The notes: generated from the sequence alone by a model not told the origin. A DNA stretch of 64,000 bases from Malachius bipustulatus (GCA_910589415.1 OU342633.1:14360858-14424857); one strand, 5' to 3'. Positions 35,583 through 46,071 are shown, numbered from the stretch's first letter. Numbers and translations: made by a program.

Positions 35583-35688
35583 AAATCCAGAATCATTAAG
35601 AATGAATCTAAGTGTCTTTCAGGACGCTTATTTAGCGGTCAAAGGAGCTCATGCAATTGTGGTTTGCACTGAATGGGATGAATTTATC
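35576..35688 (+). pseudogene. sgl penultimate exon, 5'-truncated copy
   Basis: Starts at CCAAAAATATGTGAAAATCC and repeats the penultimate exon to GATGAATTTATC before GTAAGC. It lacks the first ~30 bp and an acceptor site. Confidence 0.8.
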
Positions 35689-35744
35689 GTAAGCATCATT
35701 TCAAAATTTTATGCACATTTTTATTTATTGTAATTTCATTACAG

Positions 35745-35912
35745 ACACTGGATTATCAGAAAATTTATGACTCCATGATGAAGCCAGCGTACATTTTTGA
35801 TGGACGTAAGATTTTAGATCACGATGCCCTTATCGAAATAGGTTTTCATGTTCAAACCATCGGTAAACGATTAAGACGCCCAATTGTTGCTCGTGGTTGG
35901 GGTAGCAGTTTG
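35745..35912 (+). CDS. sgl: sgl last exon copy 4, probably the ancestral 3' exon
   Basis: Differs from the other copies in having GRKILDH and in continuing past RRPIV into ARGWGSSL, rather than the junction-derived tail. A GTAAAC at 35913 is a possible donor. If it is unused, the frame runs on into the following DNA. This copy therefore carries the natural C-terminal continuation, while copies 1-3 end at the duplication junction. Confidence 0.75.
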
Positions 35913-36004
35913 GTAAACATTTATCATAATATGTTTTTATGTTTTGAAATACTGGGTCCATTTACTGCTTTACTAAGGTTTTCTTATCCCATTTTAATAA
36001 CAGT

Positions 36005-37570
36005 TTCCCGGAACGATTCGTTAGTAGACGTACGGGTGCATGTCTTTCGGTGTATAGAAATCCTCGGATTTTATTCCTCAAAGATCTGTTAGATAAAACT
36101 TTCTTAGTTGCCAAATATAACCCTACATATAAGAGAGCTTACGAAGCACTGAAAATAAGATACAATAATGAAATTCAGGTTATTAGGCGAGAAATTTATC
36201 ATAATAAAATTACCTATTCAGACAATAAAAGCAAGGCAGTTTGGAATTTAGTCAAGAGTATAAGCTCTATGAGCAAAAATAGACAGAATATGTTATCATC
36301 TAAGGACCCCAGCAAACTCGCTGAGGAATTTAGTGAATACTTTTCTAAATGCCAAGAAAACAAGAGCACCGATGACTGTCAGCATGATGTTCGCTCCCGG
36401 AGTGACTTGATCAAGTGTGACCGTTCAATATTTCTCAGGCCTGTAACTGAGGCTGAGATCGAAGGCATTGTTGGGAGGTTCAAGAATGTCTTATCAAGTG
36501 GTCATGATCAGGTACCAACAACTATAGTCAAGGAGGTAATACAACTGATTTCACGACCACTATGTTTTGTAATAAATAATTCTTTTGAGTATGGAATCTT
36601 TCCAAATCAACTCAAGACAGCAATAATCAAACCAGTTCACAAAAAGGGTAATACCACTGACTTTGGAAACTATCGTCCAGTGAGCCTGCTGACATCTTTT
36701 AGCAAAATATTTGAACGGGCATATTGCGATAGGCTAACAGATTTTTTAAAGAAATTCAATGTTCTCAATGCATGTCAACATGGCTTCATAAAGGATAAAA
36801 ATACCACCACTTTATGCTTTGAGTTCGTGCAGAAAATTGTAGAGGTTCTGGAGGGGAGAAGATTGCCCTGCGCTCTTTTCTTTGATCTTTCCAGAGCTTT
36901 TGATTGTGTTGATCACGAAATCTTGCTTAACAAAATGGATAGCTGTGGAGTGCGTGGTACTCCCTTAAGGTGGTTAAAAAGCTACCTAACTGAAAGAAAA
37001 AATATAGTAAAGGTGGAGATAAATGGTCACGAAGGGCTATCACGATCCGTCGATCAGAAAGTGGGAGTCCCTCAGGGAAGTATACTGGGACCGCTCTTAT
37101 TTATTGTTTACATGAATGATATGCCATTGGGATTCCAAGGGGATACACTTAAACTCTTTAATTATGCTGATGATACGAATATCCTGTTCAGTGCCGACAA
37201 TGTCAATGAGTTTGTAACATTGGCAAACCAGACTTTTGAAAGCCTTGAGAACTGGTTAAGTCAAAACAGATTGCTAATCAATAGGCAGAAGACTGAGTGT
37301 ATTATCTTTAAAACTAATCGATCAACAATAGAGACACCAAATGAAATAGATGTTTTAAATCAATTCTCTCTTCGTATTAGCAACGACTGTAGGTTTCTGG
37401 GTATATATGTTGATAAAAATCTAAATTGGTGCCGCCATATTGAAGTACTGTCTGGGAGGTTAAATTCTACCATTTACAGCCTTAGAATTATCTCTCGCGT
37501 TCTGGGAGCGGATACTATGATGGTACTATATCATATAGCAACTTTGAATCACTTCTCAGATACGGAGTGA
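36005..37570 (+). pseudogene. LINE reverse transcriptase (ORF2), frameshifted at its C-terminal part
   Basis: The frame is open from at least 36005; the first Met at 36050 gives 506 codons. Motifs in order: SSGHDQVPTTIVK, HKKGNTTDFGNYRPVSLL, FFDLSRAFDCVDHEIL (first catalytic Asp), GVPQGSILGPLLF and FNYADDTNIL (YADD active site), then ENWLSQNRLLINRQKT and FLGIYVD of the thumb. The endonuclease is absent. A 1-nt shift near 37530 passes into the next frame. Such an enzyme makes cDNA at a nicked target; this copy is truncated and presumably inactive. Confidence 0.9.
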
Positions 37571-37924
37571 TTTTGTGGGGAAAGAGCATAGAATATAAGA
37601 AAATTTTTACACTACAAAAGATTGTTATTCGGATTATCTTTCATAGGCCGTACCGGTCCTCATGTAGAGGCATTTTTCGGGATAATAATATTCTGACATT
37701 TGTGGGGCTGTATATCTTGGAATGTGCAGTTTTTGTTTATAAGCATGCTGAATATTTTGAGAGCTACTTACAGTCACATAATTACCGGACCAGAGAGAGA
37801 GCATATCTCTATCCTATACATTCACTCACTTTAGTTGAGAAAAATGCATTTTTATCCTACCCCATAAGAAAATTGAACTTTCTCGACTGCATGCCCCCGG
37901 AGAAAGTGCCACTTTTCCTGCCTA
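37525..37924 (+). pseudogene. LINE ORF2 C-terminal region
   Basis: In the frame after the shift it reads SLLRYGVILWGKS, TLQKIVIRII, CRGIFRDNNIL and LECAVFVYKHAEYF, the usual post-RT segment of jockey/CR1-type proteins. It stops inside the inserted MITE (TAA at about 37930). Confidence 0.85.
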
Positions 37925-38443
37925 GGCGGTAAAATTATTTTTATATTTTCACGCTAGAGGGCCACCCAATTGCAATTGAATGCTATTTCCAGAGGGAACC
38001 AATAGCAATCAAGCTTATAGCTGCATGTCAATCTGTCAATGTCAATAGACCAGCAAGAATACTAATAGTGAGGTACTGATGTCAAATTTATCCAAACAAG
38101 GAATTTCTTTCAATAATAATTATTGTAATATTCAAAATCCAACGTTCACTATTAATGTTATCCATAAATAAATAAATAAATTACTGATTGTAATTTAACT
38201 AATCTACGCTTACTGATAGTAATCTATTAAGCAAACATCATATGTAGGTATTCAATAAATTTTCTTTCAAAACTAATTTTTTTCAAAAAAAAAAAAATTA
38301 TTATTATTATTGTGTAGGATAAAAAATTATGTGTAAACCACGGCGGTAAAGTGTCTTTTCAGGCCTCAAGAAGTGGCCAGCCTCGGCTGCGCCTCGCCTG
38401 GCCATATCTTCTTGAGGCCTGAAAAGTGCCACTTTACCGCCTA
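37923..38443. mobile_element. MITE (517 bp, GGCGGTAAA ends) inserted in the LINE, TA duplication
   Basis: The element 37925-38441 begins GGCGGTAAA and ends TTTACCGCC, flanked by TA on both sides. Its right end is a ~100-bp hairpin (38340-38441). One arm carries GGCGGTAAAGTG, CTTTTCAGGCCTCAAGAAG and GGCCAG; the other carries the inverse. LINE coding sequence resumes after it. Confidence 0.85.
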
Positions 38444-38614
38444 GGTATACAATATACTATTTATTCATGTATAAAAATCTATAATTCTTTACCGAGGGTT
38501 TTCAAAGACATAGCCGATGTGAAACCTTTTAAAAGTTCTCTGAAACCTTTTTTAATACAATGTGAACCATACACATTGCAAGAATTTTATGAATATTGTT
38601 CGAACCAGTTTTGA
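38444..38614 (+). pseudogene. LINE ORF2 C-terminal end
   Basis: Reads IKIYNSLPRVFKDIADVKPF then SLKPFLIQCEPYTLQEFYEY and a stop at 38612-38614, the typical end of jockey/CR1-type ORF2 ('IYN.LP....' motif). The 3' UTR and (ATT)n tail follow. Confidence 0.85.
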
Positions 38615-38708
38615 TTTTGTTTTATAATGTTTGTAATGTTGATTATTGTGGTTATTTGATTGTATTTTGGACGTGTTTTCAACTTTAGTTTTTATGTAAT
38701 TACTGTTG

Positions 38709-38745
38709 AAATAAATGGTATTATTATTATTATTATTATTATTAT
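38709..38745. repeat. (ATT)n microsatellite, LINE 3' tail
   Basis: About eleven ATT units directly after 'gaaataaatggt'; it marks the 3' end of the LINE. Confidence 0.85.
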
Positions 38746-39631
38746 ACATTTAATGCACTTAATTAATCCTGCTATTTTTACTTTCAAAGACTTGAAAACC
38801 TAAATTGTCGCAGACTTCATTTTATATTTCGTACTATTTTTTATAATGAAATCAAATTACAAAATTTTATACAAATTTTAGTTTGTAAGTTTAAAATTAC
38901 AACTAACTAGTCGAAATTGTATTGACATCAAAAATTGTCACGTTTTTAACCATAAAGTTTCGATTTATTCCACGGTGCTATTCTGTATTTTTATTTATAT
39001 TTATTTATAAATTATATTTTATATTATCATTTATTTTATCCACATTGATGAGTTTAATGCATATCATTTTATATATAAAAAAAGTATGTAAGTATAAATT
39101 TTATGGTAGATCTTTTAAGTATGCATCTTTATCTGATTTTTAAAGTATTATGTATCTTAATTCCGCATTATTGATATTTTGATATTAAAGATTTTTTAAG
39201 AAGTACCAATAAGTAATTTTTTTTTAATTTTGGGTAAGTTCCGGTGATATTACTTAACAAGAAAAATCCTGACTGCCATTATTAATAAATCAGTTAAGAC
39301 TCAAAAGTCTCTATTATAGGTATAACTAGTTACGTGATATTTTTGTTTTGTTGTGATCACTTCAATTTTATAATTCATTATGCGCTAGAAATTGTTTATA
39401 AGCCTACGAAATTTCTTTGGAAGAGATTAACATCACTATGTAGGTCGGCCATGTTGGTAAATTGCCTGGAGATCGAGGTTTTGGCTGTCCTCGTCAGAGT
39501 GGCCTATACAATTACAAGCATTATAACAAGCACAAATATGTACAAAAACAAATATAATCACAAAGAAACACACATGAATTAGGTACCTAAATGTAATAGA
39601 AATAGAACAATATTCCCAGAACTCAGTCAAT
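38746..39631. other. Intergenic, no gene recognised
   Basis: AT-rich DNA; open frames are low-complexity. A short segment at 39429-39500 is less AT-rich but gives no recognisable protein. Confidence 0.4.
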
Positions 39632-40144
39632 GTATTATAACGAATAACGAAACTGGCAAAATATGCTGGATTTCTTGTATTTATTCACTTTCTGTAATTG
39701 TGGTTATGACTCGGTAATTCGATTCGAGACTGTTCTCGGCTGACATGACAGGGATGACATATTGCCAGGTCAGTGTAAGAGTATAACTGACAGTTCTACA
39801 AAATGCCAGAATTGTTCCACGTTCTGCTCATGGTCGAGAACGCGCTGTGACTAGAGACACGTCAGTGAATCTCCTGGATAACTTCGATGACACCTCAGGG
39901 GAACTATACCTATAGGAACCGCCGTGGCTGGAGAGTGGAGTCAGTTGAAATTGGAAGTTGAACGAAGACTGAAGTATACAGAGTGAAGTGAAATAGCATT
40001 AGTGGGTATGTGTGAATAAGAGAAACAGCTGATTATTTAGATTAGAAGATTATTATTGTTATAAGTTACAGTCGTGTTAGAGAATGAAGAATTTTGTAAC
40101 ACTTTGAATTGGGAATTAATAAAGTGAGAGACCCGTAACAGTAT
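39632..40144 (+). repeat. Solo LTR of a Gypsy element related to the 45.5-56.2 kb element
   Basis: The LTR (39636-40140, 505 bp) starts TATAACGAATAACG and ends GAGACCCGTAACA, with GTAT on both sides (39632-39635, 40141-40144). It shares with the minus-strand LTR of the large Gypsy element the ends TATAACGAA...CCGTAACA, 'gaagactgaagtata', 'cagctg...gattattta' and an AATAAAG polyadenylation signal. It is a diverged family member. Confidence 0.88.
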
Positions 40145-40304
40145 AAAACAATTTGTAGTCAAAGCGAATTTACAGTCTCTAGAGCCTCAAAATAAAAAAT
40201 TGTCCAGACACAAGTGACTACGAGAAATCCAAGGAAAAGATTTTCCAGATGACCGCACTTCCGGAAATACCGGAAGTGGACACCTTCTTCGTTATATCAA
40301 GGAG

Positions 40305-40812
40305 GACACCCAGTATATTATGATTAAAAAAAAATTGTCTGAAAAATCAAATGCAGGTGGTTTTTATAGATGGAGTTTAACTTAAGTAGTTTATGAGTTA
40401 TAAACAAGTGAAAATTGCTTTTTTTCATTTTCAAAACGGTGTACATAGGAAAAGGAAACGGTTCCAAATATCGCAAAACGGCTTACTATCTTAACATTTC
40501 ATGTAGTATCCTATTAAATAGTTTAAATTTCTATACAGGTGATTCAAATTATCCGATTTTCCATCACCCTGTATAAAAATTCCAAGTAACTACACTGTAG
40601 TGTAACAAGCGAAAAATTACCATAGGGACATGTAAGCAGTTTTCCAATATCTTGGGCCATTTCTGATGTACACTGTTTTGAAAATGAAAAATTGCCATTT
40701 TCACTTGCTTATAACTCAAAATAAACTACTCAAGTTAAACTCCATCTATAAAAACCACCAGCATTTGATTTTTTTCAGACAATTTTTAAAAAATCATAAT
40801 ACAGGGTGCACC
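40305..40812. mobile_element. Foldback element (~508 bp)
   Basis: The ends ACACCCAGTATATTATGATT and AATCATAATACAGGGTGCACC are inverse. The arms share 'tttttatagatggagtttaa' and 'gttataaacaagtgaaaatt', inverted in the right half. An internal 'caccctgtataaaaa' sits near the centre. Confidence 0.85.
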
Positions 40813-40865
40813 ATGTATCCTCTATATTGCTATCTCCTGAACGCTAAGAGATACAGGGTCGGTTA

Positions 40866-41710
40866 AATTAGAGAAAAGATGCGCAGTTTTGTGACCATCT
40901 GGAATCCGTCAAAACATACAAGATATCTGTAACTGCTCCTGAAATATCCTGAAAAAACTGAAAAATCGAGATTTTTTACTTTTGCCATATCTTTTTTATT
41001 GTTGGAAATTAATAAATTATTTTTTGTAGGCTTACATAAATCGTCAAGAGCTACCCATCTGTCATTACAAAAATTTTCAAGGTCGACTAGATCCAAGAGT
41101 TTTTTTTCACAGTCAACTTTCGTTTTTCTTATGGCCGCCATATTATTTTTTTATGTCGTTCGATATGAAATAAATAATGGAAACCAAAAATTAATAAACT
41201 TCAAAAAAAATTATTTAAATTTTTTATTATTTTTTCAAAGAAAAACGTCAACATTTGTAAAATACGCCGAAATAGTGCTTATATTATTGCCTTATAGTTT
41301 TTTAATTTATCTATGAAATTCGGTCTAAAAAGTTGTCTTTTTATAGAAAAAAGAACAAAAAAATTTCTAATTTATTTTTTGAAGTTTAACAATTTTTAGT
41401 TTTTATGATTTTTTTTTATACCGAACTACATAAAAAACAATATGGTGGCCATAAAAAAAACGAAAGTTGACTATGAAAACTCTGGGATCTAGTCGGCTTT
41501 GAAATTTTTTGAAATGTCAGATTGGTAGCTCTTGCCGACTTATGTAAGCCCACAAAAAATTATTTATTAATCTCCAATAATAAAAAAGATATGGCAAAAA
41601 TAAGAAATCTCGATTTTTCAGTTTTTTCAGAATATTTCAGGAACGGTCACAGATATTTTGCATGTCTTGACTGATTTGAGATGGCCACAAAATTGCGCTT
41701 CTTTGGACAT
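40866..41710. mobile_element. Foldback element (~845 bp), ~300-bp arms
   Basis: Arms 40866-41170 and 41420-41710 share 'gatatggcaaaa', 'attaataaataattttttgt' and 'gactagatcc' in inverted order. The 1440-2098 element is a relative. Confidence 0.82.
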
Positions 41711-43300
41711 GCACACCTTTTTTAAAATATCGTTTAAAATTTTAAATTGTGTACTCTTTTACTCTACTTGTAAGAATTTAACTTTGTTATAAAAACGCGA
41801 TTTGCACTAACGCGTATACAAATCCGGAAAACAAATTTGAAAATCCGTAAAAAATTCGCACCATATAGAAAAAATTTGTAATTTTTATTCTTTTTTTAAG
41901 GAATTTATTATTTTCAAAGATTATATTTGAGAAGACTAGACGATTGATGATGTGGATTGTAGGTCCAGAGAGTTTGACGTTTTTCTGAAATTGAAAAGTA
42001 CAAAAACATAATTATTTCGAAAACGATAAGGGAAATTTTAGGAAAATTCACTAAATGTAATGTCAGTTATGATAGAAATTAATTTGTTTTATGCAGTGGG
42101 AATTTTTGAAATTTCAACTTTTTGACATTTTTTCTGTTATTTTGATTTTAAAATATTTTGACTGCATTATTAGTTAATATTGCATAAGTTAAGTAAAATT
42201 GACAGGATTAATAGAAAATAATACCGAAATTTTCAAATTTTATAAAATATTTAAATTCAGTTAGTTTATTTATTAAACTCACACTTCCTGAGGGCATCTT
42301 GCTGACCCGTAACATAATATAGGGTCGGAAATTTTTGTGCTACTCATTATCGGGCCCGCGTAAACAGTAAGAGATACAGAATCGGTTAAATAAGAGAAAA
42401 GTTGCACAATTATATGCTTAATATGAATCTACAAATCTGATATTTTAAGTCGTTGCTGCAATACCTACTTATTCCAAAAAAAAATTCGTTTTTTTCCTTA
42501 AAACGGTGTTGCTGTGCATTCTAGGACATTTATTAGTCTGCACAAACACTATCGATACATAGGCCCTGTACAAAGAAAACGGTTCCAGATAGAGAAAAAC
42601 GGCTTACATGCCCCTATTTTAACTTTTTATGTACTATCCTATGGTATAGAAACATTTGTACTTTCTTTGATTTTTTTATTTAGTGACACGTGGAGAAATC
42701 TCAGAATTTTTCAAATTTTTTATCACCCTGTATAAACATTTCATCTGCATCGTAGAATAGTACATGAAATGTTTAAATAGGGACATGTAAGCCGTTTTTC
42801 TCTATGTTCAGCCGTTTTCGTTGTACAGGGCCTTGAACTTCAAAAATGACGATTTTCACTTGTTTATAACTCAAAAACTTCTGAATTCAAACACCAACTG
42901 TATAAAAGCCAATCTTATTTTCTCTTCTCAGACAATCTAAAAATGCAATAACATAGGAGTTTTCCATTTAAAAAAACATAACTTTGATATGTCACCGTCA
43001 TATAGGACACTCTTTATACTCCAAAATAATTTTAAATTATGGCCATTGTGATTCTGTACTTAAATTTTCAAAAAGTTTTTTGAAAAAGTCCATCGTTTGG
43101 CCTGCAGAGACCGCTTCGAATAAGCTGGGACACCCTGTATTATGTTATAAAGAGTTATGTATAAAGAGAATAGGTATAATAAAGAGAATAGGTATAAGTA
43201 CCTGTTTTTCATTTTATCATCATTTTATTTTGAATTGATTTCAATATCGCAAAAAGAAACTATTTACTACAATAGGTAGAAAGAAATATTTAAAACGAGA
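41696..43300. repeat. Dispersed repeat copy B
   Basis: Same-order match to 11786-13875, without the GTCTCG insert and without the 13.2-kb MITE. It instead contains a foldback at 42561-42833. The site of the copy A MITE is almost empty here ('attatgttataaagag'). Confidence 0.75.
42561..42833. mobile_element. Short foldback element; one-arm relative at 59.3 kb
   Basis: AGGCCCTGTACAAAGAAAAC is inverted at the right end as GTTTTCGTTGTACAGGGCC. The arms also share 'gagaaaaacggcttacatg'. The arm 59310-59450 is highly similar. Confidence 0.75.
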
Positions 43301-43658
43301 AACTATTGCGATTGCAGTACTGTCAACAAAAAATCGACCATAAGTTTGATCATCTTCATGAAAAATAGTTGTAGAAAATATTTTAGTTTTTATTTTTTCC
43401 AGACTCACTATTTAAAAAAATACAAAAATTCATAAGCAGTGTATTATTAATTGACAAAAAAGCGTTAAAAAATTAAAATCTATGTACGTTCCTAATAAAA
43501 AAAGTTTGGGTTATTATAACCCCCCAGTTGTCACTCCGTATAAGATTAAAATATTTTTATTTTAATCCCTATCCCTGAAAATCGAGATCAGTCGAGAGGA
43601 GAGTCTCGGCGAGACTCGATACCGGTCTCGTCTCGAAAATACGAGACGGGACGAGACT
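43301..43658. other. Intergenic with GAGACGAGAC cluster
   Basis: No gene. The 3' part (43585-43669) is a GTCTCG/CGAGAC cluster with inverted symmetry, like the one in copy A at 12740-12850. Confidence 0.5.
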
Positions 43659-44693
43659 ATACGAGACTAAGTTGGTCACCAATTCTTGACTGAATATGTT
43701 AAATAATTATCATCAGGCACTAAAATTGAACAAGAATTTTTTAAATCAGACATGAATTACAGCAAACAATCACAAACTTACATGAAACAGTTAATTACAA
43801 GTCATGAATTTTCCTTAAAATTAACATTACAAAATCTAATATCCACGTGGGAAAAATCTTTTTCATTCTCTTGCAGTTTTCCATTTGAAGTAAAATGACT
43901 AGACAAAACTCAAAAAGAGGGATCACAGATAGAAATTGCACAATATTAATCACAGCAAGAGCAGTCTTATTTAATTTAATTATGTAGGAGAATTTTCTCA
44001 TTCCTATTATACTAATAATAATTTTTCTTTTCGAGTAAGGGAGCAACACAATCCATTTTGTAAAGTAGGTAGATTAGATGTGAAATTTTTTTATTATTAT
44101 CATCAATTTTTACTTGATTTGACCTCGGACAGGTAGAAACGACATTATACTTGATCTGATTATACCTGTCCGAGGTCAAATCAAGTAAAAATTGATGATA
44201 ATAATAAAAAAATTTCACATCTAATCTACCTACTTTACAAAATGGATTGTGTTGCTCCCTTACTCGAAAAGAAAAATTATTATTAGTATAATAGGAATGA
44301 GAAAATTCTCCTACATAATTAAATTAAATAAGACTGCTCTTGCTGTGATTAATATTGTGCAATTTCTATCTGTGATCCCTCTTTTTGAGTTTTGTCTAGT
44401 CATTTTACTTCAAATGGAAAACTGCAAGAGAATGAAAAAGATTTTTCCCACGTGGATATTAGATTTTGTAATGTTAATTTTAAGGAAAATTCATGACTTG
44501 TAATTAACTGTTTCATGTAAGTTTGTGATTGTTTGCTGTAAATTCATGCCTGATTTAAAAAATTCTTGTTCAATTTTAGTGCCTGATGAAGAGGTGAATA
44601 AAACCCTCGAAAGCTAGCAAAATAGAAACAATTTTATGATTTTCTCCTTTTTCGACTGCGCTCCCAATAACCAACTAATTATATACGAGACTA
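43659..44693. mobile_element. Near-perfect ~1-kb palindrome, likely inverted Penelope-like copies, 11-bp flanking repeat
   Basis: The arms (about 43713-44130 and 44168-44590) are inverted copies, apparently identical over at least 400 bp. The same 84-codon frame (MLLPYSKRKIIISIIGMRKF...) occurs on the minus strand at 44049-43795 and the plus strand at 44249-44503. ATACGAGACTA flanks the insertion (43659-43669, 44683-44693). The right end has CTGATGA, AGAGG...CCCTC and GAAAGC, a hammerhead-like order known from Penelope-like elements. The repeated 84-codon frame is hydrophobic and basic; no family is recognised. Confidence 0.7.
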
Positions 44694-44729
44694 GTCTCGA
44701 GTCTCGCGGCATCACTATTTTCCACTACC

Positions 44730-44877
44730 GCCCGTATTCACAAACGATAATTTCCTAAATAATTACATAATCAATTATATTCATCTCACTCTAACGCATA
44801 AAAACTGCATATCTCCATCCCATTTATTTAATTATTTTTGAGATATTACAGGACAGAAACGCTTCGTGAATACGGGC
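44730..44877. mobile_element. Small MITE (~148 bp) with GCCCGTATTCAC ends
   Basis: GCCCGTATTCACAAACG at 44730 is inverted as CGCTTCGTGAATACGGGC at 44860-44877. Non-coding. Confidence 0.75.
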
Positions 44878-45467
44878 CTATGTGAAAATAAATATACCAT
44901 TCTATTTAATTTTTCTAAGAAAAATCGCCATGTTTCCTTACATGTCAAATAACGCCCTCTAGCGGTTGCGGTGATAAAAAAAATGAATAATTCGAAAAAT
45001 GTAATCGACAGCGGAAGGAAAAAGCTTTGTAACGAGACTAATCCTGTTAAATTCCGTTGAGGTTAACTGGAAGAATCGAATTTCGAATAAACAAAATTTT
45101 GACGTACTCTCACCACTTTATTTTGAGGTTATGAGAAAAAGTTTCGAATTAAAAAAAAATACAAAATGTATGGGGATTAGACTACAATGTGTTTTGAATA
45201 CACCCTTAATTGAAAAAATACGGAGAAACTACCCATTTTCCATTCTGACATGACTATTACGACGCCCCTTAGCGGTAGTTTTAGAAGCTCAAAAATATTT
45301 TCCAGCGATTTTTTGGGGTCACTTTCCTCCTAAAAAATTTACCCTAAAACTGTGTGACCAGCCGTTCCTGAGATATGGTTGGCGTCCATTCTTAGTTGCC
45401 CACCCGGTAGTCTCTTATGCGGAATATCATGTGACCCTTCAAAAGGGTCGACTCCCATTCTCTTATA
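44878..45467. other. Intergenic, no gene recognised
   Basis: Two 'gcccYctagcggt'-like phrases (about 44953 and 45264) suggest repeat-derived DNA; no coding sequence. Confidence 0.4.
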
Positions 45468-45471
45468 ATAT

Positions 45472-46071
45472 TGTTACGGGTCTCACAATAAATAAATCAC
45501 CACCAAAGTCTGTTAATTCCTTTATTGTTTAACACCACAAGTACTTATAACCTCTAATAATTATTCTAAATAATCAAAACACAAACAGCTGACTACACTA
45601 CTACTTGCACTTGTCTATTCTTTATATCCGCTATCTGTCACTACTGGCTCCCTTACTTCACACTTCACTTCTGCTCTGTCTATACTTCAGTCTTCACTGT
45701 TTCACGTTCAGGATACTACTATACTATCCACGCAACCGCAGGCTGTCCTTATATAGTCCCCCGACGCAGCAGTAGTCACGTTCTACTCCGTTCTAGCAGG
45801 TACATTCTCGAACGTCGCACCGGCGCACCAGCCGTCGATTCATGGATTCTGGAAATGTCAGATTGTTCGGCGATCCCACTCCAGAAATCCATAGAACTAA
45901 CGTCTGTCTGTCGATGTGTCACATGACATGTGACTGGAACTGTCGCGAACATGTCATTGACTAACTCAGTATAAAAAAAAGAGAATGTAAACAAACAAGC
46001 AAATTGTGGACTAGAATGTTAAAAATTAAAGAAGCATTTACTAGAATTTTTCCAGAGCGGTGTTCGTTATA
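45472..46071 (-). repeat. Gypsy element 3' LTR
   Basis: Read on the minus strand it starts TATAACGAACACCGC and ends CCGTAACA; it has a TATATAAGG promoter-like block and an AATAAA signal near its end. It differs from the 5' LTR by only a few positions and a 2-bp indel. Confidence 0.93.

Larger units (their letters stand above)
34776..35912 (+). repeat. Tandem array of sgl terminal exons (four last-exon copies)
   Basis: The unit is the end of the penultimate exon plus a ~56-bp intron plus the last exon. Last-exon copies start at 34962, 35190, 35418 and 35745. Copies 1-3 are spaced exactly 228 bp, and the units before copies 2 and 3 lack ~100 bp of the penultimate exon. Copy 4 is preceded by a 5'-truncated penultimate exon (35576-35688). 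Copies differ at one codon after FDGR (Ser, Leu, Ser, Lys), and copy 3 reads His for Asp in the next motif. Confidence 0.9.
36003..38745 (+). mobile_element. 5'-truncated jockey-superfamily LINE, interrupted by a MITE
   Basis: It encodes the end of the linker, a full reverse transcriptase and a C-terminal tail, and ends in (ATT)n (38709-38745), as such LINEs do. A 517-bp MITE (37925-38441) splits the 3' part. It lies immediately 3' of the sgl last-exon array, which may have separated that gene from its final segment. Confidence 0.88.

Noticed and set aside
35775..36092. 105-codon ORF as an sgl isoform with a long hydrophobic tail
   Set aside because: The tail is translated from intron-like AT-rich sequence after a GTAAAC donor and runs into the LINE. 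Without RNA evidence it is more likely read-through.
38340..38441. Hairpin as a microRNA precursor or terminator
   Set aside because: The hairpin coincides exactly with the end of a TA-flanked MITE and ends in its inverted terminal repeat, so the element explains it.
43795..44503. Twin 84-codon frames as a host membrane protein gene pair
   Set aside because: The two frames are the same sequence on inverted arms. They are short, have no family resemblance and no promoter or splice context. They are explained by the palindrome.
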